NCBI RefSeq assembly: GCF_900100885.1
Contig: NZ_LT629692.1
Span: 1,302,001-1,366,000 of the forward strand
From: Microbacterium pygmaeum
GTDB lineage: Bacteria; Actinomycetota; Actinomycetes; Actinomycetales; Microbacteriaceae
Direction: 5' to 3'
DNA: 64,000 nt
The position numbers were made by a program, and so were the translations under genes. The notes beneath the pieces are model-generated. The model was given only the letters and a program-made list of their open reading frames with translations, did no database searches and was not told the origin of the DNA. The number at the start of each line of letters is the position of its first letter. Positions within the stretch are counted from its first letter, which is position 1. Of the stretch, positions 56,657-64,000 are shown piece after piece.

Positions 56657-57838
56657 ATGAAGGCACTCACCTGGCAGGGCAAGCGCAAGGTCACGGTCGA
56701 AGAGGTTTCCGATCCGGTCATCGTCGAGCCGACCGATGCGATCGTGAAGATCACATCGTCCGCGATCTGCGGCTCCGATCTCCACCTGTATGAGCTGTTC
56801 GGGCCGTTCATCGACAGGGGCGACATCCTCGGCCATGAACCGATGGGTGTCGTCGTCGAAGTCGGCGCCGATGTCACGCAGCTGGCGGTCGGAGACCGCG
56901 TGGTCGTGCCGTTCAACATCTCGTGCGGGCATTGCTTCATGTGCCGGCGCGGGCTCCAGTCCCAATGCGAGACGACCCAGGTGCGCGAGTACGGCAGCGG
57001 TGCCGCGCTGTTCGGCTATACCAAGCTGTACGGACAGGTGCCGGGCGGCCAGGCCGAGTACCTCCGCGTGCCGCTCGCGGATTACAACCACGTCCGCGTC
57101 GGCGATGACCTGCCCGATGACCGCTACCTGTTCCTCAGCGACATCCTGCCGACGGCCTGGCAGGGGGTCAATTATGCCCGCATGCCCGATGAGGGAACGC
57201 TCGCCGTGATGGGACTCGGCCCGGTCGGGCAGTTCGCCGCGCGCGTCGGCGTGCACCTGGGCTACCGCGTGCTCGCCGTCGACCCCGAACCCGCGCGGCG
57301 GGAGATGGCCGAGCGGCACGGCGTGCTGACGTACGACCTGACTGACACGGTCATCGAGGAACTGCGCGACCTCACCGACGGGCGCGGGGCGGACGGCGTG
57401 GTGGATGCCGTGGGCCTCGAGGCGCACGGCAACCCGGGCGTCAAGTTCGCGCAGAGCGCGGTCGGGCTGCTGCCCGACCCGCTCGCCCAGAAGGTCCTGG
57501 ACACCGCCGGCATGGACCGGCTCGCCGCCGTCTACGCGTCGATCGACCTGGTCCGCCGTGGCGGGACGGTTTCCCTGAGCGGCGTCTACGCCGGCGACGC
57601 CGACATCCTTCCGCTCAAGACCATGTTCGACAAGCAGATCTCGCTGCGGATGGGGCAGTGCAACGTCAAGCGGTGGATCGACACGCTGCTGCCGCTCGTC
57701 GAGGACCCGGCAGACCCGCTGGGTGTGATGGATCTGGTGACCCATCACGCCCCGCTGGAGGATGCGCCCGGACTGTACGAGACGTTCCAGAAGAAGGAGG
57801 ACGGCTGCATCAAGGTCGTCCTCAACCCTGCGGGCTGA
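56657..57838 (+). CDS. Zinc-dependent alcohol dehydrogenase, formaldehyde-dehydrogenase-like
   Basis: Medium-chain dehydrogenase, 393 aa. Catalytic zinc: SAICGSDLHLYE and GHEPMGVVVEVG. Structural zinc loop: CGHCFMCRRGLQSQC (four Cys). Rossmann motif: GLGPVGQFAARVG. The GVVDAVGLEAHG segment and the length resemble the glutathione-independent formaldehyde dehydrogenase (FdhA-type) branch. Aldehyde dismutation or detoxification is plausible, the substrate unproven. It sits in a run of stress genes with the Mn catalase. Confidence 0.9.
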   Translation: MKALTWQGKRKVTVEEVSDPVIVEPTDAIVKITSSAICGSDLHLYELFGPFIDRGDILGHEPMGVVVEVGADVTQLAVGDRVVVPFNISCGHCFMCRRGLQSQCETTQVREYGSGAALFGYTKLYGQVPGGQAEYLRVPLADYNHVRVGDDLPDDRYLFLSDILPTAWQGVNYARMPDEGTLAVMGLGPVGQFAARVGVHLGYRVLAVDPEPARREMAERHGVLTYDLTDTVIEELRDLTDGRGADGVVDAVGLEAHGNPGVKFAQSAVGLLPDPLAQKVLDTAGMDRLAAVYASIDLVRRGGTVSLSGVYAGDADILPLKTMFDKQISLRMGQCNVKRWIDTLLPLVEDPADPLGVMDLVTHHAPLEDAPGLYETFQKKEDGCIKVVLNPAG

Positions 57839-57888
57839 CGGCTCGCCGTCAACTTGCCATTCGCCGCCCCGTCGAGGAAACTTCCACT

Positions 57889-58062
57889 ATGAGCACCGTC
57901 CTGGCCTTCGTCGTCTCGTTCGTCCTGTTCATCGGCGGGATGTTCCTCTTCGGGTTCGCGTTCTCATTGACGGCGTGGCAGGGGCCGGTGTTCGTCGGCG
58001 GCATCCTGGCGGTCAGTCTGGCCCTGGCGATGCCGGCCCACCTGCTCACGCGCGCCGACTAG
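57889..58062 (+). CDS. Small two-helix membrane protein (57 aa)
   Basis: A 57-aa protein made of two hydrophobic segments (about 3-25, VLAFVVSFVLFIGGMFLFGFAF cut short here, and 31-50, VFVGGILAVSLALAMPAHL). ATG 57889 has GAGGAAA upstream. It follows the alcohol dehydrogenase by 50 bases and its stop overlaps the convergent Mn-catalase stop by four bases. Function unknown. Confidence 0.65.
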   Translation: MSTVLAFVVSFVLFIGGMFLFGFAFSLTAWQGPVFVGGILAVSLALAMPAHLLTRAD

Positions 58063-59015
58063 TCCGTCGAGAGCTTTCCGAACGTCGCATCGATGTCGGC
58101 CATCTCCATGGCGGCGGTGGCCTCGATCAGGGCGATGAGGTCCTTGTCCGCACCGGGTGAGAACTCCTCAGGTCGCTCCACCGCGATCTCGATGGGCACT
58201 CCGGCGGGCGCCTGCTCACTGGCATCCAGTTGCGTGCCGTCGCCCGACGGCGACATCCCCTGGAAGATCTTTCCCGCCTCGGACTGATCGCCCAGGTCGA
58301 AGGAGAACTGCTTGCCCTGCAGGCCGAGGTCGACGAGCCGCTTGACTTCGGGGAAGCGTTCGGCGTTGGTCTTGGGGATCGGCAGTGTGCCCTTCCAGTT
58401 GACCCCGAGGGTCTCGAGTGCCTTCGCATAGGCGTTCTCGTGTGCCTGGTCGCGCACGATCAGGTAGGCGATCGTGGAACGCGCCGTCTTGTTGTCGGTC
58501 ATCTCGTACAGCCGGCACTTCTGCAGGCGGCCGGTGGATTCCAGCATCAGGTTGTACAGCAGATCCAGCACCAGATTGCCCGAGTTGTACACGTAGCTGC
58601 CCAGCCACGGGTTGCCCGCCGCGTCCACCGGAAGGGCGCCCTGTGCGCCCACGAGGTAGTGGTGGATGTTGCCGTGGTCCAGGGCGATGCTCAGCGGTGT
58701 CGCGCCGTCCAGGCCGGGCTTGTCGATCGGGTCGCCCTTGCGGCCGTGATAGCCCGGGGCGCCGTCCAGCAGCCGTGCGATCGTCGTGCCGATGAGCTCG
58801 ACGTGGCTGATCTCCTCGGTGCCGATGCCCTGGATCAGGTCCTTATACGGCTTCGCCGAAGGGCCGCGGAAGTTGATCGACTGGAAGAGGTATTGCATCA
58901 TCGTTCGCATCTCGCCGAACTGCCCGCCCAGGCCCTCCTGAAGGGCGTTCGCGGCCGCGGGATCCGGCTCGTCCTGCTCGATGGGATTGATCAGATTCTG
59001 CAGATGGAAGTACAT
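58059..59015 (-). CDS. Dimanganese (non-haem) catalase
   Basis: Ferritin-like-fold catalase splitting hydrogen peroxide, 318 aa. The metal site shows as GEMRTMMQYLFQSINF (Glu), GIGTEEISHVELIGTTI (Glu/His), LMLESTGRLQKCRLYEMTD (Glu) and IVRDQAHENAYAKALE (His), the complete carboxylate/histidine set. GGAGG stands six bases before ATG 59015. No signal peptide. It probably protects against peroxide alongside the neighbouring dehydrogenase and SQR-like protein. Confidence 0.93.
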   Translation of the reverse strand: MYFHLQNLINPIEQDEPDPAAANALQEGLGGQFGEMRTMMQYLFQSINFRGPSAKPYKDLIQGIGTEEISHVELIGTTIARLLDGAPGYHGRKGDPIDKPGLDGATPLSIALDHGNIHHYLVGAQGALPVDAAGNPWLGSYVYNSGNLVLDLLYNLMLESTGRLQKCRLYEMTDNKTARSTIAYLIVRDQAHENAYAKALETLGVNWKGTLPIPKTNAERFPEVKRLVDLGLQGKQFSFDLGDQSEAGKIFQGMSPSGDGTQLDASEQAPAGVPIEIAVERPEEFSPGADKDLIALIEATAAMEMADIDATFGKLSTD

Positions 59016-59183
59016 GTCTTGCCTCCGGGGGATTGGTGTACTGCCAACCCTCGCGGGTGTGTGCGCGAAGTCATTCGGGATGGACTCTGCTTCACACCCG
59101 GCGTATCCTTGCACGTCCTCGCGACGGCCACGCCCAGAACGCGCCGCCCGCAGGTGCGCGGGCGACGCGTTCGAGGTGCTGGA

Positions 59184-60893
59184 TCAGCTGCGGTGCGCGA
59201 GGCGGCGCCGTGCCGCCATTGTGCACACCAGGATTCCGCCGACTGCGCAGAGCCCCAGTGCCGAGATCAGGATCCACATGCTGGATCCATCACTGCCGGT
59301 CGCTGCGAGGGTGTCGCGGGTCGAGCTGCGTGTTGCCGTGCTCGTCGACGTGTCCTGTACCGCGGGGCCTGCGCCCGAGGAGGGGCCGGCGGGTCCGGCA
59401 GGGCCGGCAGTGCCGGGTGCGCCGGCGGGTCCGGCAGGGCCGGCGGTTCCCGGTGCACCGGGGGCGCCGTCGTCACCGGGGGTTCCGGGTGCGCCGGGGG
59501 TTCCGGGTGCGCCGTCGTCACCGGGTGCGCCGGGTGTTCCGGGTGCGCCGTCGTCACCGGGGGTGCCGGGTGTTCCGGGTGCGCCGTCGTCACCGGGGGT
59601 GCCGGGCGCTCCGGGGGTGCCGGGTGCTCCGGGGGTTCCGGGTGCGCCGTCGTCACCGGGGGTGCCGGGTGTTCCGGGTGCGCCGTCGTCACCGGGGGTG
59701 CCGGGTGCTCCGGGGGTGCCGGGTGCTCCGGGGGTTCCGGGTGCGCCGTCGTCACCGGGGGTGCCGGGTGTTCCGGGTGCGCCGTCGTCACCGGGGGTGC
59801 CGGGTGCTCCGGGGGTGCCGGGTGCTCCGGGGGTTCCGGGTGCGCCGTCGTCACCGGGGGTGCCGGGTGTTCCGGGTGCGCCGTCGTCACCGGGGGTGCC
59901 GGGTGCTCCGGGGGTGCCGGGTGCTCCGGGGGTTCCGGGTGCGCCGTCGTCACCAGGGGTGCCGGGAGCTCCCGGTGTCCCAGGCGTTCCCGGCTCTCCG
60001 GGGGTTCCGGGTTCTCCGGGTGCGCCGGGTTCTCCGGGTGCGCCGGGGGTTCCGGGTGCGCCGGGGGTTCCGGGTGCGCCGGGCTCACCCGGTGTTCCAG
60101 GCTCTCCAGGCGTTCCCGGGGGGCCGGCCGGGCCGGGCTCGCCGTCGTCGCACCGCGGGTCGGTGAACACGTTGTTGTCGAGTGTCACTGAACCGGTGCG
60201 CGCAAGCGCCCGGCCCTCGACCGTGGTACCGGTGGTGACCGTGACCGAGGTGAGCGCCATGATTGTTCCGACGAATTCCGAGTCCGTGCCGAGGGTGGCC
60301 GAACTGCCGACCTTCCAGAACACGTTGCACGCTTGCGCACCGTTGATCAGTGCGACGACGCTGCTGGAGGCGGTCGTCAGCTCCGAGCCGACCTGGAAGA
60401 CCCACACCGACGAGGAGTCGCCTTGGCCGTCCAGCGTCAGCGTTCCGGTCAGAGCGACGGTCGATGCCGAGAAGTAGACGCCCTCGACGAGGGTGAGGCC
60501 GTCCAGCACGCTGACGGTCATGTCCGGGGCCTGTGCGGCCGCGCTGTTGTACGCCGTGGTCAGGTCGATCTGCGCCTGCTGCGCATGCGCGTCGGTCGTG
60601 TGGGTCGTTCCACCGACGACCTTCCCCGGCGGGAAACCTGTGATCGACGTGCCCGGATAGACCCCCAGGTCTCCGCCGAGCGTGCTCGGCCCGGTGTTGG
60701 TGACGGATTCCGCGCCCAGCACGACGTACGAATCGGCGGTGCCGAGTCCGACGGAGGTGACCGCGTAGGCACCGGGGATGGCGACGGTCAGACCCGCCAC
60801 CGTCAGACCGATGGTGAGCAAGGCGGCAGCGCCTGCTCGATAGGGACGCCGGGCAGGAGCCTGCCTGGTGCGAGTGGACGTGTGGGGCTCCAT
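59184..60893 (-). CDS. Ice-binding-like (DUF3494) surface protein with collagen-like stalk and LAxTG anchor
   Basis: A 569-aa secreted protein. Signal peptide (1 to about 43, ending AYA), DUF3494 ice-binding-like/adhesin domain (about 45-235: GLGTADSYVVLGAESVTNTG, STLGGDLGVYPGTSITGFPPG), then about 260 residues of collagen-like Gly-X-Y, a Thr/Ser linker, LAATG (529-533), a membrane helix and an RRR tail. LAxTG is the sortase E sorting motif, so it should be wall-anchored; no sortase gene lies in the window. ATG 60893 has no strong SD. Confidence 0.88.
   Translation of the reverse strand: MEPHTSTRTRQAPARRPYRAGAAALLTIGLTVAGLTVAIPGAYAVTSVGLGTADSYVVLGAESVTNTGPSTLGGDLGVYPGTSITGFPPGKVVGGTTHTTDAHAQQAQIDLTTAYNSAAAQAPDMTVSVLDGLTLVEGVYFSASTVALTGTLTLDGQGDSSSVWVFQVGSELTTASSSVVALINGAQACNVFWKVGSSATLGTDSEFVGTIMALTSVTVTTGTTVEGRALARTGSVTLDNNVFTDPRCDDGEPGPAGPPGTPGEPGTPGEPGAPGTPGAPGTPGAPGEPGAPGEPGTPGEPGTPGTPGAPGTPGDDGAPGTPGAPGTPGAPGTPGDDGAPGTPGTPGDDGAPGTPGAPGTPGAPGTPGDDGAPGTPGTPGDDGAPGTPGAPGTPGAPGTPGDDGAPGTPGTPGDDGAPGTPGAPGTPGAPGTPGDDGAPGTPGTPGDDGAPGTPGAPGDDGAPGTPGAPGTPGDDGAPGAPGTAGPAGPAGAPGTAGPAGPAGPSSGAGPAVQDTSTSTATRSSTRDTLAATGSDGSSMWILISALGLCAVGGILVCTMAARRRLAHRS
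59572..59967 (-). repeat. Four 99-nt tandem repeats in the collagen-like region
   Basis: Units begin at 59572, 59671, 59770 and 59869. The second and third are identical, the first differs at one base and the fourth at two. Each encodes 33 residues of Gly-X-Y with two GDDGAPG blocks. Confidence 0.9.
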
Positions 60894-61131
60894 GGGAACC
60901 GTCTTCTCATCCCCAGAGATGCGGGGGAGCACAGCCCGAAATGAGCCAATCCTCAACGTAGGGCGCACCCGCAGTGCCGCATAGGAAACTCCAAGATCCG
61001 CCGAGTTGTCATCGCGGGGCTGTGAATGTGCCTGGCTCGGGAGCGCAATATCGTCGATCGGCTATGCCCGCGCACCTGCACCCCGCTACCTTCAATCGGC
61101 TGGAGGGTCGCCTTCCGGTGCCCGCGAGGTG

Positions 61132-61137
61132 TACGTT
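61132..61137 (+). promoter_or_regulatory. -10 box of leaderless-type promoter
   Basis: TACGTT lies six bases before the ATG at 61144, supporting that start over GTG 61129. Confidence 0.45.
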
Positions 61138-61143
61138 TCGGAA

Positions 61144-61440
61144 ATGCCGGCGAAGGATCTCCCGCGTGGGGTCTCCCAAATCGTGGAACACGTCGGGCAG
61201 AAGGCTGCACCGACCGGGAACCTCGACTGGCGCGAAGAAGATCGAATCAAGGCCGACATGATGAACGTGCCGCGCCGATGGATGCCGGTCGATGTCCATG
61301 CATTTCAGATCAAGTGCTACGAGGTCGGCCTGACCGCAGCATCCACCGGCGCCCTCGTCCGCCTTCTCCGGCGCATCCAGGAGGGCAGGCGACTGCGACC
61401 CCACGACAAGGGTTTCCGGTTTCCGATCGCTCCCGATTGA
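61144..61440 (+). CDS. Small basic protein of unknown function
   Basis: A 98-aa protein, helical throughout, with acidic and basic residues interspersed (LDWREEDRIKADMM, RLLRRIQEGRRLRPHDKGF) and no membrane segment. The start ATG 61144 follows TACGTT by six bases. The gap of 250 bases before it, up to the wall-protein gene, holds the divergent promoters and no other gene I can support. It converges with the DUF998 gene after nine bases. No family recognised. Confidence 0.6.
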   Translation: MPAKDLPRGVSQIVEHVGQKAAPTGNLDWREEDRIKADMMNVPRRWMPVDVHAFQIKCYEVGLTAASTGALVRLLRRIQEGRRLRPHDKGFRFPIAPD

Positions 61441-61449
61441 TCGCTCGGG

Positions 61450-62073
61450 TCACCGCACGCGACGGCGGAGCGCGCCGTAAGCGAGTACTGAGACGAATCC
61501 GAGCTCGACGGCCGCGCTGAGGACGAGCCGGATGGCGAGGGTCTCAGGATCGCCGACCGCGGCGATGAGCACCGCGAGCACGAGGGCGGCGATGCTCGCC
61601 GTCATCCACCCGCGTTGACGGCTGCGTCCGAAGCGCACCGCGAGGAGGACAGTCACCGCGAGGAAGGCGAGCTGCGTCAGGAGGAACCCCACCTCGTGCA
61701 CGGCGCCATGCCAGCTCATCGCCGGCACGCCCTCGGGAGCGCCGGCAGGAAAGCCCGCGCCGGCATCCGTGACGAACATGCCGGCGACCAGCAGACCAGT
61801 GCCCATGAGGACGATCGAGATGCTCGCCCACCGGGTCAGGTGTCCGGCATCGAGTGTTCGCCCCAGCGCCGCTCCGCCCCCCATCACGAGTGCTCCGGTC
61901 ACCAGGAAGTTGACGATCTGAACCCAGCCGAGATCGCCGAGACTCAGGAGGCTCATCGGGTGAAAGGTGGGTCTGAAGCCCTCGCGGCTGAAGGCCTGTG
62001 CAGCCCACAGGGCGACGAAGAGCGGAGTGGCGAGGACGGCGCCGATGAGCAGGACGCAGGATGAGCGGGACAT
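61450..62073 (-). CDS. DUF998-type membrane protein
   Basis: A 207-aa protein with six likely helices, starting VLLIGAVLATPLFVALWAAQAF and containing FHPMSLLSLGDLGWVQIVNFLVTG, the DUF998 hallmark, then GMFVTDAGAGFPAG and SWHGAVHEVGFLLT. The family is uncharacterised. ATG 62073 has GGAGG upstream. Two TGAAC-N6-GTTCA palindromes in its promoter suggest tight control by a repressor, possibly one whose gene lies elsewhere. Confidence 0.85.
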   Translation of the reverse strand: MSRSSCVLLIGAVLATPLFVALWAAQAFSREGFRPTFHPMSLLSLGDLGWVQIVNFLVTGALVMGGGAALGRTLDAGHLTRWASISIVLMGTGLLVAGMFVTDAGAGFPAGAPEGVPAMSWHGAVHEVGFLLTQLAFLAVTVLLAVRFGRSRQRGWMTASIAALVLAVLIAAVGDPETLAIRLVLSAAVELGFVSVLAYGALRRRVR

Positions 62074-62088
62074 GGAGGCCTCCGAAGA

Positions 62089-62131
62089 TGAACTATTTGG
62101 TTCACTATTGCACGATGAACCGAAGAGTTCA
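62089..62131. promoter_or_regulatory. Tandem TGAAC-N6-GTTCA palindromes at the DUF998 promoter
   Basis: Two identical-arm palindromes lie at 62089-62104 and 62116-62131. On the minus strand TTGAAC and AATAGT, about 17 bases apart, form a possible -35/-10; the operators cover the -35 and the region just after the -10. Confidence 0.6.
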
Positions 62132-62144
62132 ATAACGTCGATGG

Positions 62145-62948
62145 CTAACGGACAGCGCCGCCCCCGAGCCGTCGCGCGATCGTCTCTCGAATGGCGGGCA
62201 CCGCATCGACGAGCTGATCGAGGGAGCAGCGGAAGCGGACCGCACTGATGCTGACCGCCCCGGACGGGATTTCCGAGCCGTCGAGATGCACCGGAAGGGC
62301 CAGGCAGTTCACACCGACCTCGTTCTCCTCGTCGTCGACGGCGAAACCGCGACGGCGGGTCATCTCGAGTTCACGCAGCAGCTGCTCGGGAGTGGTCAGC
62401 GTGTTGGCGGTGCGCTGCTCCAGAGGGAACGGGCCGAACCAGTCGCTGACCTCCTGCACGCTCGTCAGACGGCCGCTCAGCAGCGCCTTGCCGACGGCGG
62501 TCCGGTACGCGGGGTTGCGGCCGCCGATCACCGAGGTGAGCCGCACGGCACCCTGCGGTGGATCCATCTTCGCGCGGTACACGATGTCGGTGCCGGACAG
62601 CACCGCGTAGTGGGCCGTTTCGCCGCACGTTGCGGCGAGCTCTTCGAGAAGGGGCTGGATGCGGGCGGTTTCCGGTCGCCCGTCCAGGTTGCGGAACGCG
62701 AGGCGAAGATACTCATCCCCGAGGACGTAGACCCCGCGCCCGGTCATGTCCGCCAGGCCCGCGCGGCGCAGCGTCGCGAGGGCCCGGTGGACCGTGGGTT
62801 TGGAGCTGTGCAGCGTGCTCGCGAGCTCGTCGAGCGTGACGCCGAGCGGGTGGTCGGCGAGCTCGGTCAAGACCGCGATGACGCGGTCGGCGCCGACGAG
62901 TCTCTCTTCGGAGTTCTCCGCCGGGCTCGGCGGGTTCACCTCGCTCAT
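62145..62948 (-). CDS. IclR-family transcriptional regulator
   Basis: A 267-aa regulator. The N-terminal winged helix has VIAVLTELADHPLGVTLDELAS and the recognition helix LHSSKPTVHRALATLRRAGL. The C-terminal ligand domain has VIGGRNPAYRTAVGKALLSG, DEENEVGVNCLALPV and AVSISAVRFR. GGGGGA precedes the ATG. It follows the Zn-dehydrogenase gene by 18 bases on the same strand, so it probably controls that gene in response to its substrate. The DUF998 gene comes next with its own promoter. Confidence 0.92.
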   Translation of the reverse strand: MSEVNPPSPAENSEERLVGADRVIAVLTELADHPLGVTLDELASTLHSSKPTVHRALATLRRAGLADMTGRGVYVLGDEYLRLAFRNLDGRPETARIQPLLEELAATCGETAHYAVLSGTDIVYRAKMDPPQGAVRLTSVIGGRNPAYRTAVGKALLSGRLTSVQEVSDWFGPFPLEQRTANTLTTPEQLLRELEMTRRRGFAVDDEENEVGVNCLALPVHLDGSEIPSGAVSISAVRFRCSLDQLVDAVPAIRETIARRLGGGAVR

Positions 62949-62966
62949 CCTTCCCCCGTGTTCATC

Positions 62967-63995
62967 TCAGGTCGTGAGTCGCGGATCGACGTGGACCTTC
63001 GGTCCTGGTCCCGCATCCGCGCCTCGGCGCCCTTCGAATCGGGCGGGCACGTCCTCGAGAGAGACGACCTCGCTGACGATGGGGTCGGGCACCACGGATC
63101 CGTTGGCGAAGCTCTCGATCGCGCCGGCCAAACCCGGCGAGGCGGACAGGATCCCGACTGCCGTGATGTCCTTCAGGGCAATGTCGCGGGTGTCCACAAG
63201 GCTCGGCGTTGAGGACAGGCCGATGAAGACGACGCGCCCCGCCGGCTTGGCGAGGCGCACCGACTCTGCGGGCATGGTGTCGTTGCTGGTCGCCTCGATC
63301 ACGGCGTCGAACCTGTCGGATGCCGAGGCGGTGAGGTCGTCGAGCTGCCAGGTGTGCGGCACACCGAGGGAGCGGGCGAGCGCGAGGGATCCCCCGCGGA
63401 CGCCGCCCACGTGGACCTCGGCGCCTTCGGCGAGCGCGAACTGCGCGGCCAGGAGTCCGATGGTCCCCGATCCGAGCACGAGCACCTTCTGGCCGGGTTC
63501 GATGTTCGCTGCTCGCACGGCGCGCAGCGCATTTCCGCCCGGCTCGACGAGCGCGGCGGCCGTGAGGCTGACGTGCTCGGAGATCTCGTATGCGAACCGG
63601 GTGGGGATGATCAGCTTCTCGGCGAGCGCCCCCGGCCAGTCGCCGCGAATGCCGACCTCGTACCGGTCGGGGCAGACGTGATGATGACCGGCGGCGCAGT
63701 ACGAGCAGTGCCCGCAGCCCAGCATCGTGTCGCCGGTGATCCTGCGCCCGAGCCACCAGTCGTCGGTGGAGTCGCCAACGGCGAAGACGCGGCCGGTCCA
63801 CTCGTGACCGAGCCGCAAGGGGAAATGCGTGTGGCCCTGCTCGATGTACGCCATCTCGCCGGTGTACAGCTCGACGTCGGTTCCGCAGACCCCCACACGC
63901 TCGACGTCGACCAGCAGTTCCCCCGCGGCCGGGACCGGGTCCGGTACATCCTGAACCTCGGCTCGACGGGGAGCGGTGACGACCAGCGCTCTCAT
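62967..63995 (-). CDS. Zinc-binding alcohol/polyol dehydrogenase
   Basis: Medium-chain dehydrogenase, 342 aa. Catalytic zinc: GVCGTDVELYTGE and LGHEWTGRVF. Structural zinc: CGHCSYCAAGHHHVC. Rossmann motif: VLVLGSGTIGLLAAQFA. It resembles sorbitol/threonine dehydrogenase-like members; substrate unknown. ATG 63995 is near the window edge, so upstream context is lost, but the N-terminus MRALVVTAPRRAEVQDVPDP is a normal start. It is probably cotranscribed with the IclR gene. Confidence 0.9.
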   Translation of the reverse strand: MRALVVTAPRRAEVQDVPDPVPAAGELLVDVERVGVCGTDVELYTGEMAYIEQGHTHFPLRLGHEWTGRVFAVGDSTDDWWLGRRITGDTMLGCGHCSYCAAGHHHVCPDRYEVGIRGDWPGALAEKLIIPTRFAYEISEHVSLTAAALVEPGGNALRAVRAANIEPGQKVLVLGSGTIGLLAAQFALAEGAEVHVGGVRGGSLALARSLGVPHTWQLDDLTASASDRFDAVIEATSNDTMPAESVRLAKPAGRVVFIGLSSTPSLVDTRDIALKDITAVGILSASPGLAGAIESFANGSVVPDPIVSEVVSLEDVPARFEGRRGADAGPGPKVHVDPRLTT

Positions 63996-64000
63996 CAACT

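Noticed and set aside
59572..59967. Regular repeats that might suggest a CRISPR array
   Set aside because: Units are contiguous 99-mers with no spacers, and they code for collagen-like sequence; no cas genes are present.
58230..60191. Plus-strand frame with many GGAGCSG repeats
   Set aside because: Antisense of the Mn catalase and of the collagen-like repeats; the repeat is explained by the Gly-X-Y coding on the other strand.
62089..62104. Possible LexA (SOS) box
   Set aside because: Arms GAAC and GTTC are six bases apart instead of four, and the gene is not a known SOS gene.

Overview
The window is high-GC chromosomal DNA from an actinobacterium, most likely a Microbacteriaceae member close to Microbacterium. 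The basis is: GC-rich codon use with many GTG starts; a 32-aa bS22 ribosomal protein gene next to a BldC-type regulator; System II cytochrome c maturation; a menaquinone pathway; three F420-type luciferase-like oxidoreductases; a DUF7882-like small protein; an LAxTG (sortase E type) surface protein; and a strikingly frequent GGATGCC/GGCATCC word. The species assignment is inference. I see no rRNA, tRNA, CRISPR array, insertion sequence, phage or plasmid gene. No stretch longer than about 300 bases lacks a gene; the longest gap is 50837-51120.

Layout. 1-8.6 kb: membrane protein plus ornithine/lysine-type decarboxylase, upp, tadA, an LLM oxidoreductase with a CDF metal transporter, hydrolase, an ArsR-SRPBCC pair, proC. 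8.2-13.2 kb: TrkH/TrkA potassium uptake, an ArsR-like regulator, ThuA and a Gfo/Idh/MocA oxidoreductase. 13.4-18.2 kb: bldC-like gene, bS22 with a clear terminator, a membrane HExxH protein, rhodanese, glutaredoxin, archaeal-type aspS, DedA. 18.3-23.3 kb: phosphatase, ResA-like thioredoxin, CcdA, ResB, CcsB. 23.4-29.5 kb: YhgE/Pip protein, an MMPL exporter with a degenerate ABC-ATPase tail, a divergent TetR regulator. 29.4-49.8 kb: menaquinone genes (menC, menB, menE, menA, menD, menF, menG, polyprenyl diphosphate synthase) mixed with a PadR-HAAS pair, LLM oxidoreductases, PPK2, DUF885, an amidohydrolase and an FprA-type reductase. 49.8-54.9 kb: hydrolase, two small proteins, then a divergent signalling locus: an EAL phosphodiesterase opposite an RsbQ-like hydrolase coupled to a PAS-GAF-GGDEF protein. 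54.9-59.0 kb: stress/redox block (SQR-like flavoprotein, SRPBCC, Zn-alcohol dehydrogenase, Mn catalase). 59.2-64 kb: collagen-like ice-binding-type wall protein, small protein, DUF998 membrane protein, IclR regulator and Zn-dehydrogenase.

How the genes fit together. Men genes, cytochrome c maturation genes and the FprA-type reductase point to a menaquinone-based aerobic respiratory chain. TrkH/A, Mn catalase, the SQR-like protein and PPK2 suit stress and ion homeostasis. The most intriguing system is 51740-54861: a Bacillus-type energy-stress hydrolase/PAS pair (RsbQ/RsbP) appears rewired so that the output is a diguanylate cyclase, with a c-di-GMP phosphodiesterase transcribed divergently.

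Two DNA-level patterns also stand out. At least 21 genes have a TANNNT box 6-8 bases before the start codon and mostly lack a Shine-Dalgarno, the layout of leaderless transcripts. Three repeat elements with unrelated sequences share one geometry: two direct then two inverted copies of a 10-12-mer, stepped by 19 bases within pairs. One of them lies in frame inside ccdA.
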